A stretch of 64,000 nucleotides of DNA. It comes from Mya arenaria (Eukaryota; Mollusca; Bivalvia; Myida; Myidae). Both the position numbers and the translations under genes were made by a program. The DNA is taken from positions 28,400,738 to 28,464,737 of the forward strand of contig NC_069135.1 of NCBI RefSeq assembly GCF_026914265.1, in the 5' to 3' direction. The notes under the pieces were generated by a model, which searched no databases, had not been told where the DNA came from, and worked only from the letters and a program-made list of their open reading frames with translations. The stretch's first letter is position 1, and the number at the start of each line of letters is the position of its first letter. Positions 1 through 12,020 of this stretch are shown piece after piece.

Positions 1-110
1 ATGATGATGGTTGTGGGGATGATGATGGTGGTAGTGGTTGTGATTGTGGTGATGATAAAGGTGGTTGTGATGATGTTGTTGATTATGTTGATGATTAAGA
101 TTAGGGCGTT
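1..110. repeat. ATG/GTG-rich imperfect trinucleotide microsatellite at window edge
   Basis: Irregular GATGATG and GTGGTTG units run from base 1 and are cut by the window start. The open frames through it are simple repeat translation, not a gene. Confidence 0.8.
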
Positions 111-273
111 TCATATTACTATCGTTTTTAAGAACATATGGGAACAGTTGGCAGGCAAGTTGAGCCAAAATGGAAGTTGAAAATAAACCCTTGGAGTGTT
201 CAAATGACTAGTGCATAAAAACACAATCAATGAAAGAAAGACCATGATGACCCTATTATCAGTTTGAAATGAC

Positions 274-1510
274 GTTGAAAGTATGTACGTGAAGTAAGCG
301 GCCTAGCGGAGTGAAGTTAGCGGCCTAGCGTCCTAGCGGCGTGAAGTTAGCGGCCTAGCGCCTGGCGGCCTAAAATGCTATCCTATTTCAAAGTATGTAT
401 TCATGCATTTTCTTGTAAAACAAAGAAATATTAACTGATTTTTTAAGCACACACTATCACTCTGAGGCGATTATCAACATTTCTTTTCAAAAAGTCGAAC
501 AAGCAGTCAGCTTTTCAAAGCATGTGAACATGCCTCTCCTTCTAATATTTTATTTATATATTTTCTGTTTTTATGCCCAATTTATCACTCTTAAGCAATT
601 ATAAACATTTTTTCAAAAAAGTCGATCTAGCACTTCAGCGGCCTAGCGGCGTGAAGTTAGCAACCTGGCGGCCTAAATGGTTTCCTATTTCAAAGTATGT
701 ATATATGCGTTTTCTTCCAAAACAATGATAAATCTATGATTTAACAATTTTGCTAAATACAAAAAATAAAAATGCTGATATTCGCTATAATGGATATTTT
801 AGGCAGCTTGGTCGAGTTTTGGGCGAAATGCAGACATTCGCTAATGGATGGTGATTTGTGAATAGAAACCATAAATTTGTCATTTTTTTTAAGAAGAAAA
901 GGCATGTATAAATGGTTTATAATAGAAACCAATTTTAGGCCGCTAGGCTGCCAGGGCGCTAACTTCACGCCGCTGGGCCGCTAGGCCGCTGAACTGCTTG
1001 ATCGACTATTTTGGAAAAAAAAGAAGATAGTTGCTTAAGATTGATAATTTTGCATAAAAACAGTAAATATATCATTGTTTTAGAAGAACAGGCATGTTTA
1101 ATGCGTTGAAATAGCTGACTGCTTTATCGACGTTTTTGAAAAAAAGAAGATAGTTGCTTAAGAGTGATAATTTGTGCATAAAAACAGTAAATATATCATT
1201 GTTTTAGAAGAACAGGCATGTTTAATGCGTTGAAATAGCTGACTGCTTTATCGACGTTTTTGAAAAAAAAATGTTGATAATAGCTTCAATGTGTTAATTT
1301 GTGCATAATAACAGTTAATTAATATGTCATTGTTTTAGGAGAAAATGCATGTATTCATGCTTTGAAAGAGGATTCAATTAAAGGCCGCTATGCCGCCAAC
1401 TTCACGCCGCTAGGCCGCTAGGCCGCTAGGCCGCTAACTTCAAGCTACTAGGCCGCTAGGCCGCTATCTTCACGCCGCTAGGCCGATAACTTCACGTACA
1501 TGTTGAAAGT
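274..1510. mobile_element. Foldback-type DNA transposon with 9-bp target duplication
   Basis: The element proper is 283-1501 (1219 bp). Its left end reads ATGTACGTGAAGT and its right end is the reverse complement. It is flanked by a direct 9-bp repeat GTTGAAAGT at 274-282 and 1502-1510. Inside each end are arrays of GCGGCCTAGCGGCGTGAAGTTA-like units (about 292-372 and 600-680 on the left; 935-1000 and 1383-1490 on the right), in opposite orientation at the two ends. The inner arms are also inverted: the 'gaacatgcctctccttctaa' stretch near 525 mirrors 'agaagaacaggcatg' near 1085 and 1205. No transposase frame exists, so it is non-autonomous. Foldback and Mutator-like elements typically make 8-11 bp duplications, which fits; the superfamily is an inference. 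Confidence 0.85.
1021..1264. repeat. Two tandem copies of a ~122-bp unit inside the foldback element
   Basis: The block starting AAGAAGATAGTTGCTTAAG at 1021 recurs at 1143 almost unchanged, including the TCATTGTTTTAGAAGAACAG segment and the CTGACTGCTTTATCGACG segment. A third, more diverged partial copy follows from about 1265 to 1380. This is internal amplification within one arm of the foldback element. Confidence 0.8.
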
Positions 1511-1567
1511 GCGCATTGTCAAGGGTACATGCCCGTCAGTCTGACAATAAGGCGGAATATATGTTAC

Positions 1568-1571
<4 letters not shown>

Positions 1572-1619
<48 letters not shown>
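1572..1619. repeat. (CT)n dinucleotide microsatellite
   Basis: About 24 uninterrupted TC units. The minus-strand frame through it gives an Arg-Glu run and is not a gene. Confidence 0.95.
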
Positions 1620-1622
<3 letters not shown>

Positions 1623-2234
1623 TTAATATACCCAACTTAAAGATGGCATGACCGTCTGAGTACAATGAATCTAGGTGTTTAATTTCAAAATTGCTTAAAT
1701 GTCGTAACATATTTGCAGAACATATAAAATAATAAATTACCGAATTTTTTTTTAAAGTCGGGCCATCGATTGATTTATCACCACCTAATCGTCCATGTTG
1801 ACTCATTGGACAAAATCAGTTGCGCAATTATATAATGACCAGTTTATGAAGTTTGGCTTGTTATACGCAGAAATAGGTATTTTATCGTTATTTTTTTAAG
1901 TTACTAGCATCGGGTTAAAATGTTTTTCTTAAAGTGAATAATAAATAGTATTCAAGATAACTGTGTCAAACTTTTAGCGCCACTGTTATCTTTGCTGTTA
2001 TTTCTAACTATAAAATCAAATTTCCCCTCTTATTTCATGTTTGCAATACGCCTTATTTCTTCTCGTCATCGGTCATTTCCCAATTGTTGAAATAAAAACA
2101 GATTATTTTTTTCAATTGTGTTTTACCTCAATGTTTAAACTTGGTATTGTGTTGAATTGAGGAGATGACAGTTAAAACATCTGTTGACACATATGTAGGG
2201 ACTAACATAACGCAGGAGGCAACGGACAAGAAAT

Positions 2235-2600
2235 GACTTACTTCATTAAAGAAAGGACGTACAAGCACTCAATAACTTCATTTAAGAAATACGTACAAGA
2301 AGTTAAATGCTTCAATTAAGAACTGACCTATAAGAATTCAATAACTTAATTCAAGAAATAAATCAACAAGAAGTCAGGAACTTCATTCAAGAAAGGACAT
2401 TCATGTAGTCATGACTTCATTCAAGAAAGGACATTCATGTAGTCATGACTTCATTCAAGAAAGGACATTCATGTAGTCATGACTTCATTCAAGAAAGGAC
2501 ATTCATGTAGTCATGACTTCATTCAAGAAAGGACCAACAATTAGTCAAAAACTTCCTTAAAGACCTGCATGTAAGTAGAATTCACACAAGGAGGACATAC
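2235..2600. repeat. 34-bp minisatellite with degenerate flanks
   Basis: Four identical 34-bp units beginning CTTCATTCAAGAAAGGACAT start at 2381, 2415, 2449 and 2483, with a truncated fifth at 2517. Diverged relatives (cttcatttaagaaatacgtac, cttcaattaagaactgacc) extend the array to both sides. The identity of the central copies suggests recent expansion. Confidence 0.85.
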
Positions 2601-2724
2601 AAGTAGTCGACCATTTACTTAAAATATATTTTCCAAGTGGTCAAAAACATTAGTCATTAAGACCACACTTAGTACTCTCAAATTTATTTCATGAAATTTT
2701 AATGTGAAAAATAGGTCTATTTGA

Positions 2725-2885
2725 TATTTAGCTCGACTACTCGAAGATTAAGGAGAGCTATACTACTCACCCTGGCGTCTGCGTTGACGTTGGCAACACC
2801 TGGGTTAATGTTTTGCATGTCACCACCTTTAAGTCATTAGCTAAGCAAATACATCATGTTTTGCATTGAAACTTTAGACCTGTGT
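2725..2885. repeat. Dispersed repeat, family 'AAGGAGAGCTATACTACTCACCC'
   Basis: The segment from TTTAGCTCGACTACTCGAAG through 'ttttgcatgt ... cacctttaagtcatta ... caaatacatcatg ... gcattgaaac' recurs at about 53824-53945. A related fragment lies at 56143-56265. It is an interspersed family; its type is not determined. Confidence 0.7.
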
Positions 2886-2950
2886 TCTCAAAAGAAAACC
2901 TAGTTAATTTATGAAGTCAGATAACAATATTTGGCATTGATATTCATATT

Positions 2951-3130
2951 TATGCAAAAAGCTACAGAAACACGCTCAGAAGCAAAAAGTTAAAACAAAA
3001 ACCCGGTTTAATGGCACTGGGTTAACACCAAAGACAAATAACATAAAATCACACACAAGAAACATGGAAGAACAGCACAAAACCCCATAAGCAGCACAGT
3101 TCATACATACTATATATAAAAAAACTCCAG
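2951..3130. repeat. Dispersed repeat, family 'aaacccggtttaatggcactgg', copy 1
   Basis: The stretch 'tgcaaaaagctacagaaac ... cggtttaatggcactgggttaacaccaaagac ... cagcacaaaa' matches 15115-15245 in the same orientation and 21160-21325 in the opposite orientation. The 78-residue minus-strand frame here is repeat translation, not a gene. Confidence 0.8.
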
Positions 3131-4300
3131 CCAATGATACTGCAGATGAAGAGTATTGATTCCGCAACTTGTGGGCATAACATGCATAACAATGTACGAT
3201 GAGCATTGCCACTTTTATTTTGTATTTATTCCAAAAGCGTTAAATGTTACATCGGGCGCCAAACATACCCGACAGAACCACCACTACTCGACAGCACCAT
3301 CACTAGAGCAACAGCGCCACCACTTATGTGGACTTGTTTTAGAAGTGCTTAATACTTTATTGTGTTTCGGCGTAATTACTATACATAACACTTATATTTG
3401 CATGCACCAGAGCGTTCTTAAGGTGTGTGTAAGCAACGAAGTGTGATTGAAATGCTAGTAGATTTCAAAATATGCACAAGTCGGATTTGGGAGAAAGGCT
3501 CCTGGCACCACAGTTATTGAATATCGTAGCCAGCCTGCAGTAGGGGTGTCACACGGTACCACATTCTCCGATTTTCGAAATATGTCCCTTTAATAAATTT
3601 ATCAAATAAAATTAAATTCACGTGTGTAGAAGTCATCAGGAGGCACAACTACACCACGGGTAGTGTCGACAGCTCATTTACTTTGCACCACCGATTAGTG
3701 GTGGAGCTGGCGTTTAGTGATCGTGATATAATAGCTTAAAGGTTGCTTTATTTTGTTTGATCTCATTCTTGTATTAAGCAGGTCTGTTAGTATTATCCCA
3801 TCGCTAAAGAATTCTGTCAGGTAATTACTTAGTAAAGTGATATATGATAGACCGGTGAATACAAATAAAAGAGGGAAATAATACTTCCTAAGTAAATACG
3901 ACTTCACGTAATCTATGTTACTTCCCTTTGATTAGTAGTCTCTGATTGACAAACATTTAACGGAACTTGTCAGTTAAAATCACATGAGAGTACAGGAAAT
4001 ATCCATGTAGCCATATCTTAATGATTACAAGTTTTAAGTCACAATATTCACTGTCTTACAGAGACTCTCACCATCACAATACAAGAGGGTGTAATCCCCG
4101 TCCCAAATTTTTGTACGTTTGGTTCCGGGCTATTTTGGAGGTTTTCCAGACAGGTGGATGGCCGTGCTTAAGAAACAATGTTCAATGCACTACATAGACA
4201 ACAACAGTATACTTAAGGACGTTTCTTCAGGTAATAATGAATACATTTTATAAAAAACGAGCACCGATTAAACACCACGCAAGCAATAACTTGCACGACC
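3131..4300. other. No gene recognised
   Basis: AT-rich sequence. The open frames at 3156-3446 (plus) and 3695-3907 (minus) have no recognisable motif or splice context and partly overlap repeat sequence. Nothing else is supportable. Confidence 0.5.
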
Positions 4301-4309
4301 ATATTTTCA

Positions 4310-5465
4310 CCCACCTCAGATAAGTTGATCCAGAAATTGGACCATGCTAGAAATTCTTTTCTCCCACCTCAGATAAGTAGATCCAATAATTTAACCATGC
4401 TGGATATTCTTATCATGCCCACGGCCGAAGATAAAATGCCCGTATGGAACTCCTTTTTAATGGTCACCACATTGTAATTACCTCCTTGTTGAAGACTGTG
4501 GTCAGTAGCATCAAGGAAATCTTGTCTTATGGTAATATTTAGAACGCTGATTAATTATTTCTCGCTTCAAATGTAACCATAAAACAGTTTTCACGCACCT
4601 TTCATGAAATAATGCTTCATTCTCCGTAGAACTATTTAAAAAGACCGATTTGACTATTAACATTGACTGGATCACTGCGCGCATATCCATGACAACAACG
4701 TGCTATCGCATATCCATACGCAATTATTTTCACAAAGCACAAAAGAGTTCCAGCAAAAAATACATTTTTACTTAATTTTGTTTAACTGAGGTGGGAGAAA
4801 AAGCATCTACCATAGCCGCTCGTGTAAGATATATTCTTCCCGACCCTCGCGCAGGGTGTTTTGCGGAAACTCAGTAAACCTCGTATGCCTGTAGCATCAT
4901 GGAAACACCAAATGGACACGTTACAGTGTACCATGAAAAGTTTATTTGATTTTTTTTTAAGTTTTAAGAGGCTCGTTTTCATTGATTACGTATGTATATA
5001 TTTTGTTAATGGATTTTCTTAACATTATACCACAAGCCGGCACACGGGTTTTCAAAGACTTACAAAGAGTACACTTTTCGCCGTCATATTCACTAGCGGT
5101 CGGGAAGACATACAGTTATTTAGAGTATGTTCATAGTCAAATCGTTTTTGAAATAGTTCTGAGTATAGTGCAGCATTATTTCTTGAATGGAGCGTGAACA
5201 CTCGTATGGTGCCATTTGAAGAGAGAAATAACTGATTAGGAATCTAAATATCGCCACAAGACAACGTTTCCATGATGCTACAGACATAGATCATCAACAA
5301 GGGGGGTAATTGTGTGATAACAAAAAAGAGAGTTCCATACGGGTACTTGTTTTATCTTCCATGGTCGAGAGTGTAAGATTATAAGTATCTTCCATGGTCG
5401 AGAGTGTAAGATAGGTTCATTCCGACCCGAGCGTAGGGTGTTTTGCGGAACCGAGGTTTACCGTT
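4310..5465. mobile_element. Foldback/MITE element, copy 1 (long inverted arms)
   Basis: The left arm (about 4325-4640: 'cctcagataagtagatcc', 'gaagataaaatgcccgtatg', 'gttgaagactgtggtcagtagcatc') is mirrored by the right arm (about 5190-5460: 'gatgctacagac', 'gttccatacgggtacttg', 'tgtaagataggttcattcc'). The inner segment 4780-4925 carries another copy of the GGGTGTTTTGCGGAAACTC module. A shorter relative sits at 22587-23165. No transposase frame is seen. Confidence 0.65.
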
Positions 5466-5690
5466 TTACTTGCGCATGTGTTATGAACGTCATAAAGATC
5501 ATACGAAAACAATAGGCTTGGTTAATTCCGACATAAAACTTGCAAAATAAATTACCAATGTCGGTGGCGCATTGAACGTGTAATATATATGCTGTCACAT
5601 TCATTTGTAACCCTTTTAACTCTGTTGGTTCTAAGGCTTTCATATGTAAATGTAATTTTACGATTACATTCCACGAAATTAAATATTTCC
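5466..5690. other. No gene recognised
   Basis: AT-rich spacer between the foldback element and the inverted coding fragment. A 61-residue minus-strand frame lies here without recognisable motifs. Confidence 0.4.
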
Positions 5691-5699
5691 ATTTAAAAA

Positions 5700-6125
5700 T
5701 GATTTGCTATACAAGTGAAGTAATGTCAGGTGCGTCCATGTTTCCTGGTGCATTGTTTTGGCTGAAAAACGTCCTTTATTCGGTGAGTAATAACACTGTT
5801 TTCTATATGTTTTAACGATATTCTTTATAACCGACCTTGTGCACCAAATGAAGAGCAATTGCTTGTTTACAATGACCCTTGTTTTAGATTAAAAATATGT
5901 GTGTATTAAAATATCTCTTGAAATCATTCCACGTTCTTACTCGGCTTACCGAATCACTCACTGCATTTTATTCTTCAAAACTACAATTTTAAACCATTCT
6001 TTTAGGAGCAAACCTCATCCGATACCATGATTTGATCAATGATAGCATTGTTACTGTTTTCTGAGTGCTGGTAGCAAGTTTTGGTGATAAATCGGAAAAT
6101 GTAAGAAAATGCTTACTGGTTCATT
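5700..6125 (+). pseudogene. Broken two-exon coding fragment, inverted paralog of 8173-8610
   Basis: The first exon reads from ATG at 5725 (MSGASMFPGALFWLKN...) to a GTGAGT donor. A second exon follows an acceptor 'cccttgttttag' near 5887 and starts with an IKNMCVLKYLLK-like sequence. The minus-strand copy at 8610-8173 has the same two exons, the same donor and the same acceptor, but stays open. In this copy the second exon is stopped by TAA, and later by TGA, at positions where the partner has sense codons. I do not recognise the protein; it is hydrophobic with short basic stretches. Retained splice sites point to duplication of genomic DNA, not retroposition. Confidence 0.5.
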
Positions 6126-6339
6126 CTGTACATTTTTAGAACCTAGGTTCATCCATAATCTGGTAAATCTATGGCACACTAAAACAACGATTAAAAGGCG
6201 TCGATTGTTTTCCTTATCCATATATGTGTACTATAAAACGTCTAAAAATGGTCATTTTGATCAGAACTCCATGTTTACAGTATATCTGTCATTATATTTT
6301 GGAGGTCATATAGTAAGTCGAGACACGATTAGGTCTTGA
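6109..6339 (+). other. Open frame of 76 codons, unassigned
   Basis: The plus-strand frame begins MLTGSFCTFLEPRFIHN in the segment shared with the inverted copy ('aaatgcttactggttcattctgt') and runs past the duplicated part. There is no recognisable domain. It is probably chance, listed because it adjoins the duplicated coding fragment. Confidence 0.15.
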
Positions 6340-6493
6340 ATTAAAATAGTGCTAACTGAGCTTGTGACGAACTTCATTTAAGACGTTATATTGTTGACAG
6401 TTTCCCGAATGTTGTGTCCCTTTTTTATATGCCAAATTTAAACAATATGCTTAAAGACATCTGCATAATCTATAGGGCATACTCTTTCTTATC

Positions 6494-6658
6494 ATAAATT
6501 GTTCGCTCAAAGTAGAAGACATGCTGGGAAAGAACGCTACAAGTGTGATGTATGCTGGCAAAGAAATGCATCACGTTCAAGCCATGAATTACACATACAG
6601 CTAAAACACCATCCAAACAAGTGCCATGTGTGTAAAAGATGTGAAAACCATTTTTGAC
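6494..6658 (+). pseudogene. C2H2 zinc-finger relic
   Basis: In plus frame the sequence reads KLFAQSRRHAGKERYKCDVC, followed by WQRNASRSSHELHIQLKH. This gives one complete finger C-x2-C-x12-H-x4-H, preceded by a decayed finger tail and an 'HAGKERYKC' linker that resembles the classical HTGEKPYKC linker. A second finger opens with KCHVCKRC and is ended by TGA. No start codon or splice context is evident. It is either the eroded end of a zinc-finger gene or a pseudogene fragment. The minus-strand open frame at 6470-6721 is its shadow. Confidence 0.55.
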
Positions 6659-6729
6659 TAAGCTTGATCTAGAGAGACGCAAAGAAATGCGGGATAAAAC
6701 AATATTGAAGTACTGCTGCAAGTTTTACG

Positions 6730-8170
6730 AGAAGTAAGAAGCTGATCAACGTATTATCATCTTTTATTTTGTTTAAAATGATGATACACATCATTTAGAT
6801 TTACTTTTTTTACATTGTTCTAGCAAAATTGCTGTGTCAGATTTTAGCCTCGTTTACCATGTTTGATCATTTCATGATTGATCTGTGATTACGAATTTCT
6901 GTGGAAATCATTTTCAAATAAACGTTTTATATTAAGTGTTTGTCTTTTTATAACAACTCCACTTAATTCGAGTATGAACAAACTCGTTTAAAAAAGAAAC
7001 AACATCGTTTATTATGTTTAGTTAAAGCATACGTACATAATAAATATAACATATTATAAAACTGAAGTAACATATATTACTATTGGCGATATCCTTTCTA
7101 TATTATGAGAATAATATATGTGAAATAGCAAGTACATTAATTGCAAATGTGTATCTAGTATTTGCATATGTGTATATGATAAAATACAAGGGGACGTTGA
7201 CAGTAAAGTTGTCCTTTAACATAAATACAGAGAGTACCAGCAAGTATATAATTATTAGCAGAAAGCCGTGAAAATACAGTTTACAATGTCCAAGTTATAA
7301 ACAATTATTTCAACAGAAAAATGTGTACAGTGAGTTTGATTGATATTAGTTACAACTAATGTACCTTTCATAACAAACAGAAATATTCTTAACTGAATAC
7401 CGTGTGAAAGTTTCGTTTGAAATTTACAATATTATAATAAGATATATTCAAAGTATGCATACAAAAAAGAAAATTATTATGATTCAATAATGATACAATT
7501 TTTGTTTATTTCCAACAAATGGATACAAATAGCAATCGTCCTTAAAACTCTTAGAAATAAAAAAAAATATACAAAACTTTTGTCAGTTTGGACACAAACC
7601 AGAATAAGTTCATACATATTTTTCATCATGGATGTTGGTGAGGATTGGCAGAATACTCTAAGGCCCGAACCTCATACATCACTTAAATGCCCTATTCGTC
7701 TTAAAGGTGGACACGACTCTTTGCAGGAGACTTATGTGCTGTAAATTAAAGAGTTTTACGATGAGTGAAGGTTCACAATATATGTAATCATGCTAATTTA
7801 TTTTAGTGAAATACTTAACAACTTTTAATCAGTGAAAACTAAAAGACACTAGCCATATTAATTAAAAGAAATGCCCTTTTTAAGCCTTAATTTTAATAAG
7901 TTTATGAAATATACCTAGTTTATGTGAAACACTTAATCAAATGAGAACCTTGTTCCTTGTCATCTTTAAGCGTCGGTATTTCTGTCTCTTTTTTATCCTT
8001 TCATTTTTCATTCCCTGAAAGTATAAATTATAAATCCGTGCACGTTCGTATTGTATTAACTAATTACAACAAAGTAAATTATGGTGTGAAAATAAAAAAG
8101 AGCTGAAATGACTGGTAAAAAGGATAGTTTAAACGTGGCATAGATTAACCAGATTTGAGATGAACCTGGG
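6730..8170. other. No gene recognised
   Basis: Very AT-rich. Frames at 7083-7271 and 7490-7744 are short, low-complexity in composition and without motifs. No repeats were noticed apart from A/T runs. Confidence 0.5.
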
Positions 8171-8172
8171 TT

Positions 8173-8610
8173 CTAGAAATAAACAGAATGAACCAGTAAG
8201 CATTTCCTTAAATGGGACGATTTATCACGAAATCTGGCTCTCTGCACTCGAAAAACAATAACAATACTATCATTGATCAAAACAAGGTATCGGATGAGGT
8301 TTGCACAAAATGAAATGGTTCTAAATCGTAATTTTGAAAAATAAAGTGCACTGAGTGAGGCGGTAATGCTATTAAGAACGTGCATTGTTTTCACAAGATA
8401 TTTTAATACGGACATAACTTTCATCTAAAACAAGCGTCATTTTAAACAAGCAATTCGGTGCAGAAATTCTTTTATAAAATGTATCGGTGAAACATATAGA
8501 AAACAGTGTCAATACTCACCGAATCGAGGAAGTTTTTCAGCCAAAGCAATGAACCAGGAAACATGGACGCACATGACATTACTGCCCTTGCTATAGTCGA
8601 TTTGTCTTTT
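8173..8610 (-). CDS. Unrecognised two-exon coding fragment (intact inverted paralog)
   Basis: On the minus strand an exon containing MSCASMFPGSLLWLKNFLDS ends at 8520 before GTGAGT. The next exon starts at 8424 after 'gcttgttttag' in the same phase. It reads MKVMSVLKYLVKTMHVLNS, then a hydrophobic stretch, ANLIRYLVLINDS, and a basic tail FRVQRARFRDKSSHLRKC, ending at the stop at 8173-8175. The plus-strand copy at 5700-6125 shares the splice sites but has stops. The function is unknown; it could itself be a fragment of a larger gene whose 5' exons are not visible. Confidence 0.35.
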
Positions 8611-8904
8611 AATTTATGGGAAAAAATACATATGTTTTGCTGGATATATATGTTAAATAATAGGCGCGTATTCATTGACTATTAGTATATTTAAAGTGGT
8701 TGTTCATAATATTCCAAATATAAATTGAGATGGTGTCTTAGAAGTTGCGTTGAGTGCAGCATACCTTGCCTAACCGTTAAAATATTAGTTTTGCAAATGT
8801 TTTGACATCTAGCTTCATGGTCATGAAAACATGTGAATTTGCAGTTAACGATAAGTAATAGTAACTGCAACCTTACGCGCTCTCCAATGCGGGATAATTT
8901 CAAT

Positions 8905-11800
8905 GACGAGGGTTGTGGGTAGCGTTATTTTGTACCATGTTATCAAGGACAAGGTTTAATAAATATCGTGCAGTTTAATTGAAAACCATATTCATTCATA
9001 CGCACGCTTTATCATGAATGGTTAAGATCCGCTTACTTATCAAACACTCTTAAAAATAGCACAAAATGTATTGGAGGTACATTGATATTTCTATAACTGA
9101 TAGTACATACAAATGTTGTGTTATAAATATTTTCATTTGTTTTCTAAAGATTGAAGGTAAACTGTGTACACAGTGTTACCATGTCATAACATATAATCAT
9201 GTTTTGTTCAAACGACGCCAAATTAATAGTCCAAGCACGTGACCACTATTAAAGGTCAGCAGTAATCTTGCTACGGTATTGAAGGCAAAGAACATGGATC
9301 TGGGTCAAACTTTAAGGCAACTTAAACTGCGACATCTGGGATATAACATCTCAATCGGTAGCTGTGTACTATGTTATAACAATTGCAATTTTTGTCAGGA
9401 TTTATCATTCAAACTCTTAATCAGTTACGTCGATTAATGATGTTACTAAATGCGTAAAAATCGTTGATACATTATTTATCCATGCAAATTATCTCTGTAT
9501 AAACTTCATGTATAATGTCTGAACACACGCGTATTTGTTATTCCACATTGTGTCGTTACTATTATGAAAAAGTATACCATTCGACAAACTTTAATTCTAC
9601 CTGACGGTTATAATATATGGTGAAGTTAATTAGTGTTATTAATATGTAACTTATGTACATTGCATAAATGTTAAGTAAAAAATAATCGTGTTGTTTGTTT
9701 TTCATGTCAGTTATGTGTATATGGTAAAAACAATGAAATTAAAAGGTCAGAGTTCTGTTTGCATCAACTGCAGAATAAATTTGCAATGGCGATACAATTC
9801 CAACTGTTATGACTATTTTGCTTGTATATACGTAAAAAGTCATAATTAAAAAATAATAAAACTTTTTTCGGAAAAGTATTCTAAAGGCAGACATAGCCAC
9901 CAATCGCTTGGTTCAATGCTTTCCTTTTGCAGGATTGGCCGACATCTCAACTGTCAATTATGTAAACTGACAGCTGATTTAGAGCCAATAGCTTTACGTT
10001 TTAAGTCATATGTTCTTTAATACCGAAAGGGCCTTCTCGTTTTGCCAAATTTGGTAGAAACCGACAATTTAATCACCGTTTTGCTATTTAAGGACATTAT
10101 GTAATAAATTTGTTCTTGAGATTTTTTCGTACGCCGCTAAATATGTGAACTCTGGTGCCATTTGTAAGATGTTATTGTTTCAAACACGTGCGGAATCGAA
10201 ATTGATCAGCGAGATAATGCTGCTGCGATGCTGTTCAGGTCTAGGATATTATGATAGATTCTTCCACTTTTTTCAAATCCACTGCATACTACGTAACTCT
10301 TTTCTTCAAATATAAAGTACCAATATAACAGCAGTATTTGTCAATTTTGGTCGAGGCCTTGTCACGTTTTAGTTATAGCAGCGCTTGCACGAAGATCTGT
10401 TTGAATCACAATCACATTACCAGGGCATTTCAGCGTCTATCATTTGCTAATTCCTGCGTGAGCCATTTTTCAGTTTTATTCTTAACATTGGCAATACTTG
10501 CAGGATTTATTCTTTAAGGTTGCTTTTTTGCCAATCTATATAGGAGTCTCTTCAATCAACCATTAGCCTAGTAATGGCTTCTTAGTATGCTTCGAACAGC
10601 TGGGGAGGGACACTAAACAATATTACCAATGATGGAAACATTCTCGGCTCAAGAAGGTCTGAAAATCTACTTTATTTGGTAATGGTCAATTCATAGAACT
10701 TAAGTTCAAATAGGCTAACGCATCACTAGAAAAGGTCAACAATCCTCGACGTTGCATGACACACGTTTGTGGTAGAATGGAGAACACAAAAGGTAAATTC
10801 ATAATGACAATGCTAATTTGTTATTTAAAATCAGCATCCTCTAAAAGCAAATTTAAAATATGTTATCATTCTTAGAATTCATATAGCGGGTTGAAACATG
10901 TAGGACACTGGCCATCATGTCATGATAAGAAAACAAATCGACATGTGCAACGCTGTCGTGATAAAATCCCACTCCGTCCGCTGTTTACAGTCGTCGGTAT
11001 ATGTCAGCTATTAATTAAAACATGTCACATGACGATGCAAGCTTCTATTTCGAATGTTCCGTCTAACCGGTTGAAGTATTTTTACGGCCCCGTCAACTTC
11101 CAACCGAAATAGGGTTTAGTTATGAACAAATGAGTATATAACGTAGATTCATAGCCTCATTTACTGTTGATTCTTATTCCAGATGGATTCGATTACCACC
11201 TTTAACTTTTGTAGATGTTATTTATTTTTATTAAACTGCATTTACTGTATGTTATGAATAAATCAAGGTCATACTTCTTCGAGCTACGTGATCTGGTTAA
11301 ATTGGACACTGTGTAGCAAACTCATTACCATCTATTTGAAGCTTGTTATTATTGCACGAATCTTAGATAGACATTAACTATAAATCATTACTATCGTGAT
11401 GTGAAGAAGTATCCGATGTATTGTTCGTGAGTCAGAGCTTACTCGTCTTAAAATAACGTTCGATTGATTTTTACAGTTTTGGCATTGTCGCAGACTGCGG
11501 AGAGTATTTCGCTCATAATTAAAAATAAATTTGGTCACAAACTTGGTACACATAATCACCATCAATTGTGCCCATGTCAATCGTATTTCTCAAAGGCCAT
11601 GACATACTCGTCTTCTCGAACTTAAATTTTACATCTACAATAATATGGTCTCCACACATAAAGATTTATTTTATTTTATTATAAAATGCATCGCCCTTGT
11701 GGCAGATAAGGATTTGTTCAATTTAAATAATCATGACCAAATTAGTATGATTTTTATTTCACTATCTGTCTTAATCAATATCTAATTTCTTAGTCAATAC
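8905..11800. other. No gene recognised
   Basis: AT-rich intergenic or intronic sequence. The few open frames (10891-11112 plus, 11374-11580 minus) show no domain, no repeated homologue in the window and no convincing splice pattern. Confidence 0.5.
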
Positions 11801-12020
11801 ATCACTCCTGTAATAGCTCTAGTTGTATTTTACAGCGCATATGTTCGTCACATGTACACACTGCGTCAGACACATCATTCGTTTGTAAAACAGTTAGGTC
11901 TGGTTTGAAACAAGACGACCAGCTGGATTAGACATCACTCCTAGCTCTAGTTGTATTATACAACGCATATGTCCGTCACAAGAACACTATGCCTTAGCAT
12001 TTGTTTTAGGCTGTAGACTG
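11801..12020. repeat. Diverged direct duplication, ~130-bp spacing
   Basis: The block 'acatcactcct ... agctctagttgtatt..acarcgcatatgtycgtcaca' occurs at 11801 and again at 11932. It is a local tandem duplication with indels. Confidence 0.65.

Noticed and set aside
2381..2545. Possible CRISPR array from regular 34-bp repeats
   Set aside because: Units are directly contiguous with no spacers, and the window is clearly animal DNA.
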